Assembly: GCA_027451915.1 (NCBI GenBank)
Contig: DAIDHU010000568.1
Location: 1-6,669 of the forward strand
Source: Thiomonas sp.
GTDB lineage: Bacteria > Pseudomonadota > Gammaproteobacteria > Burkholderiales > Burkholderiaceae_C
Reading direction: 5' to 3'
Length of the DNA: 6,669 bases
Under the pieces are notes generated by a model that searched no databases, was not told where the DNA came from, and saw nothing but the letters and a program-made list of their open reading frames with translations. The translations under genes were made by a program, and so were the position numbers. Each line of letters starts with the position of its first letter. The stretch's first letter is position 1. Below are positions 6,440 through 6,669 of this stretch, piece after piece.

Positions 6440-6536
6440 GAGGTTCTCTCCGGAGAGCACGGCCGGAATGCCGTGCTCGGCGTACAGGCGCACATCGGTG
6501 TAGAGCGATCAGCTCCCGCGGTACGCCGGCATCGAG
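6440..6536 (-). pseudogene. Decayed C-terminal fragment of an M20-family amidohydrolase (ArgE-like)
   Basis: Read leftward, one frame gives LDAGVPRELIA (6536-6504) and the next frame gives YTDVRLYAEHGIPAVLSGEN (6502-6443). In M20 peptidases of the ArgE/DapE-like deacylase type, a segment of the form VPxELIAS-TATTDxR-xxx-xxGIPAVxFGPxxEN lies near the C-terminus. The two fragments match its two halves in the right order, but the joint is about eight bases short, which explains the frame change. No start, no metal-binding N-terminal part and no proper C-terminus follow, and the frame then runs on into the antisense of the UPF0149 gene. It sits directly behind higA. The resemblance is judged from memory of the family and the fragment is short, so the call is moderate. 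Confidence 0.45.
6446..6478. repeat. Two overlapping perfect inverted repeats
   Basis: CTCTCCGGAGAG (6446-6457) is a perfect 12-base palindrome. It overlaps a perfect hairpin with nine-base arms, GAGCACGGC (6455-6463) and GCCGTGCTC (6470-6478), around a six-base loop. The two share three bases, so they could not fold together. They fall within the M20 remnant and may be chance products of its codons. Confidence 0.6.
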
Positions 6537-6545
6537 AAAACTCCC

Positions 6546-6669
6546 TCAAGCCGAGGGTGCTTGGAAGACGCGGATGCGCGGCGCGATCGCGGCCTGGGTC
6601 TCGCGCACGGCCATGCGCATGTCGTACTCACTCTGGAGATTCAGCCAGAAGCGGGGCTCCATGCTGAAG
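6546..6669 (-). CDS. higA: HigA-family antitoxin, C-terminal 40 codons only
   Basis: The fragment enters from the right edge and ends at a TGA at 6548-6546. Its residues include MEPRFWLNLQSEYDMRMA, which is the typical end of the HigA/VapI helix-turn-helix antitoxin family (a WLNLQ-x-x-YD motif after the DNA-binding helices), followed by a variable tail ending RIRVFQAPSA. HigA binds and neutralises the HigB mRNA interferase and represses their shared promoter. In most higBA loci the toxin gene lies just upstream of higA, which here would be beyond the window, so whether a toxin is present cannot be seen. The helix-turn-helix itself is also outside. The downstream flank holds the debris of another gene, which suggests insertion of the module. 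Confidence 0.8.
   Translation of the reverse strand, partial: FSMEPRFWLNLQSEYDMRMAVRETQAAIAPRIRVFQAPSA

Larger units (their letters stand above)
6387..6545. other. Intergenic stretch between UPF0149 and higA, holding gene debris and inverted repeats
   Basis: No intact gene is seen in these 159 bases. The leftward strand carries a broken M20-type hydrolase remnant, and two overlapping inverted repeats lie at 6446-6478. No T-tract follows the repeats on either strand, so I do not call them a terminator for UPF0149 or for higA. Confidence 0.5.

Noticed and set aside
6511..6534. A seven-codon ORF (MPAYRGS) starting just after the higA stop
   Set aside because: It overlaps the M20 remnant in another frame, is too short to assess and shows no support beyond a purine-rich stretch ahead of it.
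1..6669. tRNA, rRNA, CRISPR array, insertion sequence or phage attachment site
   Set aside because: I found no cloverleaf-type sequence, no regularly spaced repeats of CRISPR length, no transposase reading frame and no paired terminal repeats in the window.

Overview
The window is very GC-rich with dense coding on both strands. Gene content and style (TauE/SafE exporter, MDR-type zinc alcohol dehydrogenase, DUF1800/DUF1501 pair, UPF0149 protein, HigA antitoxin) suggest a betaproteobacterium of the Burkholderiales, most likely Comamonadaceae (Acidovorax or Alicycliphilus type). That placement rests on composition and protein resemblance only; no phylogenetic marker is present.

Layout. The left edge holds most of a leftward TauE/SafE-type membrane exporter whose C-terminus is cut off. 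A 59-base intergenic space separates it from a rightward zinc-dependent alcohol dehydrogenase. The dehydrogenase converges on a leftward block read from about 5441 down to 1893. That block starts with a DUF1800 protein, continues after 61 bases with a Tat-signal DUF1501 protein, and ends after 122 bases with a small exported protein that looks like a stripped-down Cu/Zn superoxide dismutase. A strong intrinsic terminator sits between the small gene and the dehydrogenase and is oriented to stop the leftward transcription. To the right, a rightward UPF0149 (YecA/YgfB-like) gene with an unusual basic low-complexity tail diverges from DUF1800. The last ~280 bases carry a decayed C-terminal remnant of an M20-type amidohydrolase and then the C-terminal 40 codons of a leftward HigA antitoxin that enters from outside the window.

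How the genes may work together. The leftward block is the most interesting part. All three products carry export signals, and the first two belong to families that are repeatedly found side by side yet have no settled function. The third has His and Cys residues placed like the copper ligands and disulfide of SodC. Met-rich segments occur in both the DUF1800 protein (encoded by four tandem 12-base units) and the mature N-terminus of the SOD-like protein. A periplasmic, metal-linked role is therefore a reasonable hypothesis but is unproven. The exporter, dehydrogenase and UPF0149 genes look like ordinary neighbours. The HigA/M20-remnant end looks like accessory DNA that disrupted an older gene.
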